Assembly (NCBI GenBank): GCA_005880985.1
Contig: VBIQ01000005.1
Span: 392,314-456,313 of the forward strand
Direction: 5' to 3'
DNA: 64,000 nt
Origin: Chloroflexota bacterium
GTDB lineage: Bacteria; Chloroflexota; Dormibacteria; Aeolococcales; Aeolococcaceae
Part shown: positions 34,828 through 44,157 of the stretch, piece by piece
Layout of the letters: every line of letters starts with the position of its first letter
Position numbering within the stretch: the first letter of the stretch is position 1
Notes under the pieces: model-generated
What the model saw: the letters and a program-made list of their open reading frames with translations, nothing else
Told to the model about the DNA's origin: nothing
Database searches by the model: none
Translations under genes and position numbers: made by a program

Positions 34828-35543
34828 GCGAGCCGCGGTCGGGGGTGCTGTACGGCGTCGGCCTCGGCCCTGGCGATCCCGACCTGCTCACCCTGCGCGC
34901 CGCCGGGCTCCTCCGTTCCCTCGAGGTGGTGGCGGTGCCCCGCTCCGAGCGCGGCACCGACATCTCCGGTGCGGTGGTCGCCACTTTTGTCGACGAGGCC
35001 AGGGTGGTGACCCTGACCACGCCGATGCCGGTCGATGCGACCGCCGTCGGCCGGGGATGGCGGGGGCGGGTGGCCCCACTGATCGCGGCGCTGGACGCCG
35101 GGCGAACCGTCGGCATGGTCACCGACGGCGACCCCTCTCTCTTCAGCACCTTCGCCCACGCCGCCAGCGCGGTGCGTGAGCTGCGACCGCAGACCGAGGT
35201 GGTGATCATCCCCGGCGTGCCGTCGTTCTGCGCCGCGGCCGCCGTCGAGGCCCGCCCGCTGCTCGTCGGCGCCGACCGGCTCGCCCTTCTTCCCGCATCG
35301 CGCGTCGACAACGACGTGATGCTCGCCGCGATGGCGAATGCCGACACCGTGGTGCTGCTCAAGGCGGGCGCGGCGATCGACCGCATCCGCAGCGTGCTCG
35401 ACGGGCCGGCGAGAGGATGGTCGGTGCGCTACGCGCGCCGCATCGGCCTGCCCGGCGAGGAGCACCGCGACAGCCTCGACGGGGCGGGCGACGACTACAT
35501 GTCGCTGGTGATCCTGCGCCGCCCGCGGGAGGCGACGCGGTGA
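34824..35543 (+). CDS. cobI: Precorrin-2 C20-methyltransferase (CobI/CbiL)
   Basis: This 239-residue tetrapyrrole methylase adds the C20 methyl group. Family segments are LYGVGLGPGDPDLLTLRAA, VGMVTDGDPSLFSTFAHA and VVIIPGVPSFCAAAAVEARP. The AdoMet-dependent fold matches the whole length. Whether the substrate is precorrin-2 or its cobalt form cannot be read, but CbiX, CbiD and CbiG in the same operon favour the cobalt form. It overlaps cbiET by 4 bases and the next gene by GTGA. Confidence 0.92.
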   Translation: MSEPRSGVLYGVGLGPGDPDLLTLRAAGLLRSLEVVAVPRSERGTDISGAVVATFVDEARVVTLTTPMPVDATAVGRGWRGRVAPLIAALDAGRTVGMVTDGDPSLFSTFAHAASAVRELRPQTEVVIIPGVPSFCAAAAVEARPLLVGADRLALLPASRVDNDVMLAAMANADTVVLLKAGAAIDRIRSVLDGPARGWSVRYARRIGLPGEEHRDSLDGAGDDYMSLVILRRPREATR

Positions 35544-37456
35544 GCTGGAGGGTGCGTCCGGGAACGGTGTACGTCGTCGGTGCCGGGCCCGGCGACCCGG
35601 ACCTGCTGACGGTGCGCGCCCGGCGCGTCCTCAGGGCGGCCGACGTGGTGCTCTATGCCGACTCGCTGGTCGATCCGCGGCTGCTGGGCGCGGTGCGGGC
35701 CGGTGCGGAGGTGCGGGGGACGAGTGGCATGACGCTCGCGCCGGTGGTGGCGCGCATGGTCGACGCCGCCCGCCGCGGTGCCGTGGTCGCCCGTGTGCAC
35801 AGCGGTGACCCCGGTGTCTACGGCGCCGTCGCCGAACAGCTGGCGCTGCTCGACCGGGCGCAGATCGGCTGGGAGATCGTTCCCGGGGTGCCGTCGCCGA
35901 TGGCGGCGGCGGCGGCGCTGGGGGTGGAGCTCACCGTCCCCGGAGTGTCCCAGGCGATCATCTTCTGCCGGGTTGCCGGGCGCACCCCGATGCCACCCGG
36001 CCAGGACCTCCGCGCCCTCGCCCGCCCCGGCGTCTCCCTCTGCGTGTTCCTCAGCACTGCCTATGCCACCGAGCTGGTCGCCGCGCTGCGCGACGGCGGG
36101 GTCGACGACGCCACCCCGGCGGTGATCGCCGAGAAGGTCGGCTGGCCGGACGAGCGCCTCAGCCGGGGCACCGTCGGGGACCTCGAACCGCGGCTGCGCG
36201 ACCTCGGCACACGCCGTCATGCGCTGGTGCTCGCCGGCCCCGCCTTCGCGCCGGTGGCGACTAGGCGGCGCTCGGCGCTCTACAGCCCCGAGCACGCCCA
36301 CGTGTTCCGTCCTGCCCAGGCCGCGACCGGCACCCACCGCGACCGCGGGGCGGTGGCGGTGTATGCCCTCACCGCCGACGGGGCGCGCGTGGCAGCACGG
36401 ATCCGCGAGGCGGTCGACGGCACGCGGCTGCACCTTCCCGCGCGGCTGGCCCGAACCGTGACCGGGGCCGTGGTCGCGGAGGCGGCGCCGGCACGGGCGA
36501 CGGTGGCACGCCTGATGGGCGAGTGCGGCGCGCTGGTGCTGGTGATGGCGACCGGCGCGGCGGTGCGGCTGGCCGCGCCCCATCTCGAGGACAAGCTGCG
36601 CGATCCATCGGTGGTCGCCGTCGACGACGGCGGCAGATACGTGGTGCCGCTGGCCGGGGCTCACGCCGGCGGAGGGAATGCCCTGGCGGAACGGATCGCC
36701 TCCGTTCTCGGCGCGACCGCGGTGGTCACCACCGCCGGCGAGCGACGCCCGTGGCCGGCGCTTGACGAGGTCGCCCGCTCGCGCGGCTGGCAGGTCGAGA
36801 ACCCCACCGCCCTGCCCCGGGTGATGACCGCGCTTCTCGACGGTGCTCCGGTGGGCCTGGTGCAGGACTGCGGCGACCCGCTCGAGACGGCGGGCGTCTG
36901 GCCGGCCGCCCTGCGACGGCTGAGCGGGCTGGCCGAGCTCCGCGCCACCGGTCATCGCGCCGCGGTGGTGGTCAGCGACCTGACCACTCCGCTCGAGCGG
37001 GACTGGGTCGTCCTCCGACCCGCGACCCTGGCGGTGGGCGTCGGCTGTGAGGCGGGGGTGGCCGAGGCAGAGGTCGCCGGGGCCGTCGACGCCACCATCG
37101 CCGCGGCCGGTGTCAGCTCGCTCTGCCTCCGGGTTGTGGCCACTCTCGACCGCAAGTTGGAGGAGCCGGGACTGGTCGCCTTCTGCGCATCCCGCGGCTG
37201 GCAGCTGCAGGGTTTCACCGCCGAGCAGCTGCGGGCGGTCCCCACCCCGACACCGTCGGCGGTGGTCGCGGCGGCGGTGGGAACGCCGTCAGTCTGTGAG
37301 GCGGCGGCGCTGCTCGGAGCCCGCGCCGGCGGCCGGCTGCTGGTCAGCAAGCGGGTGCTGGGACGCGTCACCGTCGCCGTTGCTCACGTTGCAGACGGAG
37401 ATGGCCACAACTTGGAGATGGCGGCGGTGCGCTCAGGGGAGCCGGCCGGTGGCTGA
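35540..37456 (+). CDS. CbiF-CbiG fusion: precorrin-4 C11-methyltransferase + cobalt-precorrin-5A hydrolase
   Basis: Residues about 1-255 are the C11-methyltransferase CbiF/CobM (VYVVGAGPGDPDLLTVRARR, ARVHSGDPGVYGAVAEQL, EIVPGVPSPMAAAAALGVEL, TPAVIAEKVGWPDER). Residues about 270-638 are CbiG, which opens the ring delta-lactone (LVLVMATGAAVRLAAPHLED, VVPLAGAHAGGGNALAERIA, and the C-terminal VGVGCEAGVAEAEVAGAV and LLVSKRVLGRVTVAVA). Joining two consecutive steps fits substrate channelling. CbiG replaces CobG and marks the anaerobic-type route. The GTG start overlaps cobI and the end overlaps cobJ by 8 bases. Confidence 0.93.
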   Translation: MSWRVRPGTVYVVGAGPGDPDLLTVRARRVLRAADVVLYADSLVDPRLLGAVRAGAEVRGTSGMTLAPVVARMVDAARRGAVVARVHSGDPGVYGAVAEQLALLDRAQIGWEIVPGVPSPMAAAAALGVELTVPGVSQAIIFCRVAGRTPMPPGQDLRALARPGVSLCVFLSTAYATELVAALRDGGVDDATPAVIAEKVGWPDERLSRGTVGDLEPRLRDLGTRRHALVLAGPAFAPVATRRRSALYSPEHAHVFRPAQAATGTHRDRGAVAVYALTADGARVAARIREAVDGTRLHLPARLARTVTGAVVAEAAPARATVARLMGECGALVLVMATGAAVRLAAPHLEDKLRDPSVVAVDDGGRYVVPLAGAHAGGGNALAERIASVLGATAVVTTAGERRPWPALDEVARSRGWQVENPTALPRVMTALLDGAPVGLVQDCGDPLETAGVWPAALRRLSGLAELRATGHRAAVVVSDLTTPLERDWVVLRPATLAVGVGCEAGVAEAEVAGAVDATIAAAGVSSLCLRVVATLDRKLEEPGLVAFCASRGWQLQGFTAEQLRAVPTPTPSAVVAAAVGTPSVCEAAALLGARAGGRLLVSKRVLGRVTVAVAHVADGDGHNLEMAAVRSGEPAGG

Positions 37457-38240
37457 GGGACACCTGGCCGTGGTCGGCATCGGTCCCGGCGACCCGGAGC
37501 TGCTCTGCCCGCGGGCGCTGTCGGCGCTGCGGCAGGTGTCGGCGGTGATCGGTTACGCGCCGTACTGCGACCAGGTGGAGGCGCTCGGCCTCGGGATTGC
37601 GCTGGAGCGGTGGCCGATCGGCACCGAGACCGAGCGCGCCCGCGGCGCCGCGCGGCGCGCCCGCGCCGGCGAGCGGATCGCGGTGGTGAGCAGCGGCGAC
37701 GCGGGCGTGTACGGGATGGCGTCACTGGTGCTCGACGCCCTGTATGACACGGGCTGGGACGGCGAGTGGAATCCGGCGGTGGAGGTGGTGCCGGGGATCA
37801 CCGCGGCGCTCGCCGCCGCGGCGCGGCTGGGCGCGCCGCTCGGCGTGGACTTCGCCTGCCTCAGCCTCTCCGACCTCCTCGTCCCCTGGGAGCTGATCGA
37901 GCGGCGGCTGGAGGCGGCTGCCCTCGCCGACCTCTGCATCGCGCTCTACAACCCCCGCAGCCGCGGCCGCCGCGACGGGCTGGACCGCGCTCTCGCCGTT
38001 CTCCGCCGCCATCGCGAGCCGGGCACGCCGGTTGCCGCGGTGCACCACGTCTGCCGCCCGGGAGAACGCATCGAGCTCGCCGAGCTGGCAACGCTCGACA
38101 CCGCGACGGTCGACATGACCACGCTGGTGGTGATCGGCTGCTCGATGACCCGCCGCCGCGGACGCCACCTGATCACGGCTCGGCACAAGGCCGAACCATC
38201 GCGAGCATGTGTGGAGGCAGCCGATGTCGCGTCTCGATGA
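37449..38240 (+). CDS. cobJ: Precorrin-3B C17-methyltransferase (CobJ/CbiH)
   Basis: This 263-residue tetrapyrrole methylase contracts the ring while methylating C17. Segments include LAVVGIGPGDPELLCPRALS, GERIAVVSSGDAGVYGMASL, VVPGITAALAAAARLGAPLG and CIALYNPRSRGRRDGLDRAL, which is typical of CbiH. VHHVCRPGERIELAELATL is the C-terminal signature. The start GTG lies inside the 3' end of the CbiFG gene, and the 3' end overlaps cobT by 17 bases. Confidence 0.93.
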   Translation: MAEGHLAVVGIGPGDPELLCPRALSALRQVSAVIGYAPYCDQVEALGLGIALERWPIGTETERARGAARRARAGERIAVVSSGDAGVYGMASLVLDALYDTGWDGEWNPAVEVVPGITAALAAAARLGAPLGVDFACLSLSDLLVPWELIERRLEAAALADLCIALYNPRSRGRRDGLDRALAVLRRHREPGTPVAAVHHVCRPGERIELAELATLDTATVDMTTLVVIGCSMTRRRGRHLITARHKAEPSRACVEAADVASR

Positions 38241-39321
38241 GGTGGTGGCGGCGATCTCGCCGCTGGACGAGGAGGCGATGGCCCGGGCGCGCGCCCACCA
38301 GGCCGACCTGACCAAACCACCGGGGAGCCTGGGCCGGCTGGAGGAGCTGGCGATCAGATTGGCCGGCATCCGTGGTCGGGACGGCGTGCCGCTGGGACCG
38401 GCGGCGGTGGTGGTGTGCGCCGCCGACCATGGGGTCACCGCCGAGGGGGTGAGCGCCTATCCCGCCGAGGTCACCCCGCAGATGGTGCTCAACTTCCTTG
38501 CCGGGGGCGCCGCCATCAACGTGCTGGCGCGACAGGCCGGCGCCCGCGTGGTGGTGGTCGACGTCGGTGTCGCCGGCGATCTCCCGCCGCACCCCGATCT
38601 GGTCTCGGCGCGGGTCCGCCACGGCAGCGGCAACATCGCCCGCGAGCCGGCGATGAGCCGGGAGGAGGCGGCGCTGGCCATCTCCGCCGGGATCGAGGTC
38701 GCCTCGCGCCTTGCGAGCGAGGGGATCGAGGCCATCGCCGTCGGGGACATGGGCATCGGCAACACCACCGCCGCGAGCGCGGTGGTGGCGGCCGCCTGCG
38801 AGGCGGAGCCGGCGGAGGTGGTGGGCAGGGGCACGGGGGTCGACGACGCCGGCCTCGCCCGCAAGCTGGCCGCGGTCGCCGCGGCGCTCCGCCGGGCGGC
38901 GGTCGACCCCGCCGACGGTGTCGCGGTCCTCGCCGAACTGGGTGGCCTCGAGATCGGGGCCATCGCCGGGGTGGTGCTGGGCGCCGCCGCGCACCGGCGC
39001 GTCTGCATCCTCGACGGGCACCCGGCGACCGCCGGGGCGCTGATCGCCGCGCTGCTCGCACCCCGGACCACCGCCTATCTCGTCGCGGGACACCGCTCGG
39101 CGGAGCGCGGCCACCGGCTCGCGCTGGCCCGGCTCGGGCTGCTCCCCCTGCTCGACCTCGACCTGCGCCTCGGAGAGGGGACGGGAGCGGCGCTCGCCCT
39201 CCACCTGGTCAGGGCGGCCGCGCTTCTCCCGGCGGAGATGGCGACCTTCTCGTCGGCCGGCGTCAGCGGCGCCGCCACCGCCGACCTCGACGGCGCCGCT
39301 GCCGCCGGGGCGGCGGGCTGA
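38224..39321 (+). CDS. cobT: Nicotinate-nucleotide:dimethylbenzimidazole phosphoribosyltransferase CobT
   Basis: CobT makes alpha-ribazole phosphate, the lower-ligand precursor. The 365 residues show TKPPGSLGRLEELAIRLAGI, VCAADHGVTAEGVSAYPAEV, GDMGIGNTTAASAVVAA and the catalytic-Glu region RLGEGTGAALALHLV. The ATG at 38224 follows GGAGG at spacing 7. No bluB or bza gene for dimethylbenzimidazole is in the window, so the base may come from outside the operon. Confidence 0.95.
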   Translation: MSRLDEVVAAISPLDEEAMARARAHQADLTKPPGSLGRLEELAIRLAGIRGRDGVPLGPAAVVVCAADHGVTAEGVSAYPAEVTPQMVLNFLAGGAAINVLARQAGARVVVVDVGVAGDLPPHPDLVSARVRHGSGNIAREPAMSREEAALAISAGIEVASRLASEGIEAIAVGDMGIGNTTAASAVVAAACEAEPAEVVGRGTGVDDAGLARKLAAVAAALRRAAVDPADGVAVLAELGGLEIGAIAGVVLGAAAHRRVCILDGHPATAGALIAALLAPRTTAYLVAGHRSAERGHRLALARLGLLPLLDLDLRLGEGTGAALALHLVRAAALLPAEMATFSSAGVSGAATADLDGAAAAGAAG

Positions 39322-39329
39322 GGCCGGCG

Positions 39330-40118
39330 ATGGCGGGAGGGCCGGCCGCCCGCCGGACCGCGGCGTGGCGCGTGCCGATGCCGCTGCGGCGGTTGCTCGA
39401 CCCGGTGGCCGCGGTCGGCCTGCTCACCGTGGTCCCCCTTCCCCGCCGGATCGATCGCCGCCCCGCCGCCGCCACCATCGCGGGGTTCGCCCCGGTGGGC
39501 CTGGCCCTGGGCGGCGTGCTGGCGGGAGTCGACGCCGGGCTGCGCCCGGTGCTCGCCACCGCTCCGCGGGCGGCGCTGCTGCTCACCGTCCTCGCGGTGC
39601 TGAGCGGCGGGATGCACCTCGATGGGCTGATGGACGCCGCCGACGGCCTCTTCGCCGGCGGGACCGCGGCCCGGCGCCTCGAGATCATGCGTGACAGCCG
39701 GGTCGGGGCCTTCGGCGTCGCCGCCGCGGCGCTGGTGCTGTTGACGCAGTTCACCGCGCTGGCCTCGCTGGAGCACGGCCGGATGCAGGCGATCCTGGTC
39801 GCGGTCGCCGCCTCCCGGGTGGCCGGTGCGCTCACCCTGGCGATGGCGGTGCCGGCGCGGAGCGACGGTCTCGGCAGCGACTTCGCGGTGTCCGGCCGCC
39901 GCACCGGCGCGGCGCTGGCGCTGGTGGCGGTGACGCTGGTGGCCACCGTCCTCGTCGGGGTGCGCGGCGTCGCCTGTGCCGCCGCCGTCGCCCTGGCCGC
40001 GGTGATGGTCACCATCGTCTTCAACCGCCGCGTCGGGGGCATCACCGGCGACGGCCACGGTGGTGTCGTCGAGCTGAGCCTGGCCGTCGCCCTGCTGGCG
40101 CTGGCGGCTCGTCCGTGA
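39330..40118 (+). CDS. cobS: Adenosylcobinamide-GDP ribazoletransferase CobS
   Basis: CobS joins adenosylcobinamide-GDP with alpha-ribazole to complete the cobalamin nucleotide loop at the membrane. The 262-residue protein has about six hydrophobic helices and the family motif GMHLDGLMDAADGLFAGG, with Asp/His residues that bind metal. DSRVGAFGVAA and FNRRVGGITGDGHGGV are further family segments. ATG at 39330 was chosen; an internal ATG at 39378 (MPLRRLLD) is also possible. Confidence 0.92.
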   Translation: MAGGPAARRTAAWRVPMPLRRLLDPVAAVGLLTVVPLPRRIDRRPAAATIAGFAPVGLALGGVLAGVDAGLRPVLATAPRAALLLTVLAVLSGGMHLDGLMDAADGLFAGGTAARRLEIMRDSRVGAFGVAAAALVLLTQFTALASLEHGRMQAILVAVAASRVAGALTLAMAVPARSDGLGSDFAVSGRRTGAALALVAVTLVATVLVGVRGVACAAAVALAAVMVTIVFNRRVGGITGDGHGGVVELSLAVALLALAARP

Positions 40119-41062
40119 GCCCGCTCAGGCTCCCCGGCGGCCTCACCGCCGCCCCCCTGGGCCTGTCCCTGGTGGTCGACGCCGCCCTGGGCGAACCTCC
40201 CGAGGCGGCGCATCCGGTGGTCTGGATGGGCCGGTACTGCGAGCGGGTGATCGGCGCCGACCCCGCCGGCGCCGGGACCGGCCGCGCCCTCCGCGGCGCC
40301 ACCGCCACCGCCGGGGGGGTTGCGGTGAGCGCCCTGGTTGCCGCGGCCACCGACGCCGCGGTCGCGCGTCTGCCGGCGCGGATCCGCCCTGCCCTGCGGG
40401 CTGCCGGCCTGTGGCCGCTGCTCGCCCTGCGGGGCCTGTGCGACGCCGCCGTCCGGGTGGCGGACGCGCTCGACGACGACGACCTCGACCGAGCCCGCTC
40501 CGGGCTCCGGTGGCTGGTCGGCCGCGACCTGACGGGTCTGGGCCCACCCCTGCTGGCCGGGGCCGCGGTGGAATCGGTGGCCGAGAACCTGTCCGACGCG
40601 GTGGTGGCGCCGCTGCTCTACGGACGGCTCGCCGGGCTGCCCGGGGCGGCCGTCCACCGCTTCGCCAACACCGCCGACGCCACCGTCGGCGACCGCGGAC
40701 GGCACCGCCTTGGCGGGCGCGCCGCCGCCCGTCTCGACGACCTGCTGGGAATCGTGCCGGCGCGGATGGCGGCGGTCTTGATCGCCCTGGCCGCTCCCGC
40801 CGGGGGAGGCAGCTCCGTCGGCGCCCTCCGGCGGTGGCGCCGCGACGGCGGCAACACCGCCAGCCCCAACGCGGGGCGGCCGATGGCGGCGATGGCCGGG
40901 GCGCTCGGCGTCCGCCTGGAGAAGGTCGGCCACCACGTCCTCAACTCCGGCGGCCGCGATCCGGGCTCGGCCGATGTGCTGCGGGCGGTCCGCATCGCCC
41001 GAGCCGCTACCGGCATGTGCGTGCTCGGCTGTGCCGCGCTCCCGAGGCCGATCCGTGCCTGA
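40115..41062 (+). CDS. cbiB: Adenosylcobinamide-phosphate synthase CbiB (CobD)
   Basis: CbiB attaches aminopropanol phosphate to adenosylcobyric acid in the membrane. The 315 residues show the family motifs GEPPEAAHPVVWMGRYCE, LVGRDLTGLGPPLLAGAAVE followed by SVAENLSDAVVAPLLYG, FANTADATVGDRG and TASPNAGRPMAAMAGALGVR then LEKVG. GTG start overlaps cobS by 4 bases; the 3' end overlaps cobC by 8 bases. Confidence 0.93.
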   Translation: MSPLRLPGGLTAAPLGLSLVVDAALGEPPEAAHPVVWMGRYCERVIGADPAGAGTGRALRGATATAGGVAVSALVAAATDAAVARLPARIRPALRAAGLWPLLALRGLCDAAVRVADALDDDDLDRARSGLRWLVGRDLTGLGPPLLAGAAVESVAENLSDAVVAPLLYGRLAGLPGAAVHRFANTADATVGDRGRHRLGGRAAARLDDLLGIVPARMAAVLIALAAPAGGGSSVGALRRWRRDGGNTASPNAGRPMAAMAGALGVRLEKVGHHVLNSGGRDPGSADVLRAVRIARAATGMCVLGCAALPRPIRA

Positions 41063-42116
41063 GCCCCATCCCTGGCTGGGCCGGATCGCCGACCTGCCCC
41101 ACGGTGGGGACGGCGGGGCGGACCTCGACCTCTCCGCCTCCCTGGCACCGCTCGGGCCCTCGCCGGCGGCGGTGGCGGCGGCCCACCGGGCGCCGATCGA
41201 CGCCTATCCGGAGCGCGCCTGTGGGTCGCTCGTCGCTGCCGCGGCCGGCGACATGGGGGTGGACGAGAGCCGGGTGGTGGCCGGTGCCGGCGCCTCCGAC
41301 CTGCTGCTCCGCGTCTGTCTCGCCCACCTTCGGCCCGGCGATGTCGCCCTGCTGGTCGCGCCGTGCTTCGGGGAATACGGCCGCGCCGCCGCCGCCGCCG
41401 GCGCCCGGGTGGTGCGCTGCTGGTGCCGGGAGGCGGACGGCTTCCGCCTCGACCCGGCGACCGTGGCCGAGGCGGCGTGCCGGCACGACGCGGTGCTCGG
41501 GATGATCGCCCGGCCGGCCAGCCCCACCGGCGTCGACGTCCCGGCGGCGGTGATCGCCGAGCTGCGGGCGGCCGCACCCGGCATCCTCTGGGTGGTCGAC
41601 GAGGCCTTCCTGGGACTGGCCGACGGCGGCGCGTCGGTCGCCGGCGGCGATGCCGTGGTGGTGCGGTCGCTGACCAAGGAGCTGGCCCTCGCCGGACTGC
41701 GGGTCGCCGTCGCCGATGCGACCCCGGCGCGGGCCCGGGCCCTTCGCGCCCTGGCGCCGCCCTGGTGCGTGTCGGCACCGGCGATCGCCGCCGCCCGCGC
41801 CGGCCTCGCCGACCGGGCGCACCGTCAGGCCGCTCGCGAGGCGGCGCGCCGCGAACGGGAGGCGTTGACCGGCCGGCTGACCGCGCTCGGCATCGCCACC
41901 ACCGATGCGGTCGCCAACTTCGTCTGCGCGCGGGTCGGCGACTCGGCCGGCTTCGCCTCGGCCATGCGTCAGCGGAGCATCGCGGTGCGCCGCTGTGAGG
42001 ACTTCGGGATGCCGGGCTGGGTGCGGATCGCGGTCCCACCGCCCGCCCGCCGCGCCGAGGTTCTCGGCGCCCTCGCCGGCGCTCTTGCCGCCCCGGCGCC
42101 GGCGCGGGTCGGATGA
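41055..42116 (+). CDS. cobC: Threonine-phosphate decarboxylase, CobC/CobD PLP family
   Basis: This 353-residue PLP enzyme of the aminotransferase fold I should form aminopropanol phosphate from L-threonine O-3-phosphate. The PLP lysine lies in VVRSLTKELALAGLRVAVA. VVDEAFLGLAD carries the ring Asp. VANFVCAR and GWVRIAVPPP match the substrate-carboxylate end. The GTG start overlaps the cbiB stop. The last gene of the operon, the threonine kinase, probably supplies its substrate. Confidence 0.88.
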   Translation: MPEPHPWLGRIADLPHGGDGGADLDLSASLAPLGPSPAAVAAAHRAPIDAYPERACGSLVAAAAGDMGVDESRVVAGAGASDLLLRVCLAHLRPGDVALLVAPCFGEYGRAAAAAGARVVRCWCREADGFRLDPATVAEAACRHDAVLGMIARPASPTGVDVPAAVIAELRAAAPGILWVVDEAFLGLADGGASVAGGDAVVVRSLTKELALAGLRVAVADATPARARALRALAPPWCVSAPAIAAARAGLADRAHRQAAREAARREREALTGRLTALGIATTDAVANFVCARVGDSAGFASAMRQRSIAVRRCEDFGMPGWVRIAVPPPARRAEVLGALAGALAAPAPARVG

Positions 42117-43639
42117 CCAGCAGCGGGCGCGCCCTGATGCTCCAGGGCACCGCCTCGGGGGTGGGCAAGAGCGTGCTCGCCGCGGCCCTCTGCCGCGTGC
42201 TCCGCCGCCGCGGCCTGCGGGTCCTGCCCTTTAAGGCCCAGAACATGGCGCTCAACGCCGCCGTCACCGCGGATGGGGGCGAGATCGGCCGCGCCCAGGC
42301 GCTTCAGGCCCTGGCCTGTGGGGTTGATGCCGATCGTGACATGAACCCGATCCTCCTCAAGCCGGAGGGAGACCGCACCAGCCAGGTGGTCCTGGGCGGC
42401 GAGGTGTGGGGACGCATGGACGCGTCCGAGTACCAGGCGCGCAAAGCGGAGCTGTGGCCGGTGGTGACGGCGGCGCTCGACCGGCTGCGGTCGCGCTGCG
42501 ACGTGGTGGTCATCGAGGGCGCCGGCAGCCCCGCCGAGGTGAACCTCCGCCGCCAGGACATCGTCAACATGCGTGTCGCCCGGTACGCCGGCGCACCGGT
42601 GCTGCTGGTCGCCGACATCGACCGCGGAGGGGTGTTCGCGTCGCTGCTCGGCACCCTCTCGCTGCTGCCGCCCCGGGAACGCCGTCGTGTTGCGGGCATG
42701 ATTGTCAACAACTTTCGGGGCGATGCCGGCCTGTTCGCCGGCGGGGTGCGCTTTCTGGAGCAGCGCGGGCGGGTGCCGGTGCTGGCGGTCGTGCCCCATC
42801 TTGACGCTCTCCGGCTGCCGGATGAGGACTCCCTCGACCTTGCCGGCTTCGATGGCGGTGGCAACGGTGCCGCGGCCGTCATCGACGTCGCGGTGCTGCG
42901 GCTTCCCCGGATCAGCAACGTCGACGACTGCCTGCCGCTGCTGCGCGAGCCGGGGGTACGGGTCCGACTGGTGGAGCACGGCGACCGTCTGGGTGACCCC
43001 GACCTGGTGCTGCTCCCGGGCAGCAAGGCCACCCGCGCCGACCTGGCGGTGCTCCGGGCCCGCGGTCTCGACCGGGCGGTGCGCGCCGCCCACGCCCGCG
43101 GCACCGCCGCGCTCGGCATCTGCGGAGGCTTTCAGCTCCTCGGCCGTCGCCTGGTCGATCCGCTGGGCAGTGACGGGAGCCGTCCGGGCATCAGCAACGG
43201 CCTGGGTCTGCTCGCCACCTCCACCCGGATGAGCACGACCAAGGTGGTCCGCCGGGTGCGGGGCACCGTGCTCGCCGGTCCCGGGCTGCTCACCGCCGCC
43301 GCCGGGGCGGCGGTGGCGGGCTACGAGATCCACACCGGCCGCACTCCACCGCTGGCACCGCCACTTCGTCTCGATGCCGGGAACAGCGCCACCCGGGAGG
43401 ACGGGGCCCGCGATCCGGAGGGTTGGGTGGTGGGCACCCACGTGCATGGGCTGCTGGAGAGCGACCAGCTGCGCCGCGGCATGCTGCGGGCGATCGCCGT
43501 CCGGCGAGGGCGGCGGTGGCGCCCGGGTCCGCTTCGGCCCGGACCCGAGGCGGAGCTCGACCGTCTCGCCGACGCCGTCGAGGCGGCGACCGATGTTCCC
43601 CGGCTGCTGGCCCTGGTCGAGCAGGGAGGTGCTGGATGA
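42113..43639 (+). CDS. cobQ: Cobyric acid synthase CobQ (CbiP)
   Basis: CobQ amidates the b, d, e and g side chains using glutamine and ATP. The 508 residues carry LMLQGTASGVGKSVLAAALC, FKAQNMALNAAVTADGGEIG, DADRDMNPILLKPEGDR, LVADIDRGGVFASLLGTLSL and the amidotransferase triad Cys in GICGGFQLLGRR with VHGLLES near the end. ATGA overlap on both sides. Confidence 0.95.
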   Translation: MTSSGRALMLQGTASGVGKSVLAAALCRVLRRRGLRVLPFKAQNMALNAAVTADGGEIGRAQALQALACGVDADRDMNPILLKPEGDRTSQVVLGGEVWGRMDASEYQARKAELWPVVTAALDRLRSRCDVVVIEGAGSPAEVNLRRQDIVNMRVARYAGAPVLLVADIDRGGVFASLLGTLSLLPPRERRRVAGMIVNNFRGDAGLFAGGVRFLEQRGRVPVLAVVPHLDALRLPDEDSLDLAGFDGGGNGAAAVIDVAVLRLPRISNVDDCLPLLREPGVRVRLVEHGDRLGDPDLVLLPGSKATRADLAVLRARGLDRAVRAAHARGTAALGICGGFQLLGRRLVDPLGSDGSRPGISNGLGLLATSTRMSTTKVVRRVRGTVLAGPGLLTAAAGAAVAGYEIHTGRTPPLAPPLRLDAGNSATREDGARDPEGWVVGTHVHGLLESDQLRRGMLRAIAVRRGRRWRPGPLRPGPEAELDRLADAVEAATDVPRLLALVEQGGAG

Positions 43640-44157
43640 GCCGGCTGCTGCTGGTGCTGGGCGGAGCCCGCAGCGGCAAGAGCGAGTACGCCGAGCGGAG
43701 GGCGGACGCCGTCGCCGGCGGCGACGTCCTCTACCTCGCCACCCTGTGCCCCGGCGGACCCGATGTCGATCGACGCATCGCCGAGCACCGGCGGCGCCGG
43801 CCGGGCGGCTGGGCGGTGCGCGAGCTGCACGGCGTGGACGCGCTCGAGGGTTTGACCGCGGACCCGGTGCGCCGTGCCGTCCTCCTCGACGGCGTCGAAC
43901 TCTGGCTGGCGGCGCTCGATCCCCCGGGGGAGGCCGAGGCGAGCCGGCTGGCGCGGATGGCCGCCGAGGCCTGCGCCGCGATCGCGTCGGAGCTGGTCTG
44001 CGTGGTCAGCAGCGAGGTGGGCATGGGGGTCGTCCCCGCCACCGACGCGGGGGTGCGATTCCGCGACAACGTCGGCGCCGCCAACGCCACGCTCGCCGCC
44101 ATGGCCGACGAGGTGACCCTGGTGGTGGCGGGCCTGGCGCTCGCGGTCCGGCCGTGA
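43636..44157 (+). CDS. cobU: Adenosylcobinamide kinase/guanylyltransferase CobU
   Basis: CobU phosphorylates adenosylcobinamide and then adds GMP. The 173-residue protein has the P-loop LGGARSGKSEYAERRAD and VVSSEVGMGVVPATDAGVRF followed by RDNVGAAN, which are the family GTP and guanylylation segments. It is near the short end of the usual length. ATG overlaps the cobQ stop. Confidence 0.92.
   Translation: MSRLLLVLGGARSGKSEYAERRADAVAGGDVLYLATLCPGGPDVDRRIAEHRRRRPGGWAVRELHGVDALEGLTADPVRRAVLLDGVELWLAALDPPGEAEASRLARMAAEACAAIASELVCVVSSEVGMGVVPATDAGVRFRDNVGAANATLAAMADEVTLVVAGLALAVRP

Noticed and set aside
38224..40118. cobT and cobS as CobN chelatase subunits
   Set aside because: Although they share names with the aerobic chelatase subunits, their motifs are those of the nucleotide-loop enzymes (phosphoribosyltransferase and ribazoletransferase).
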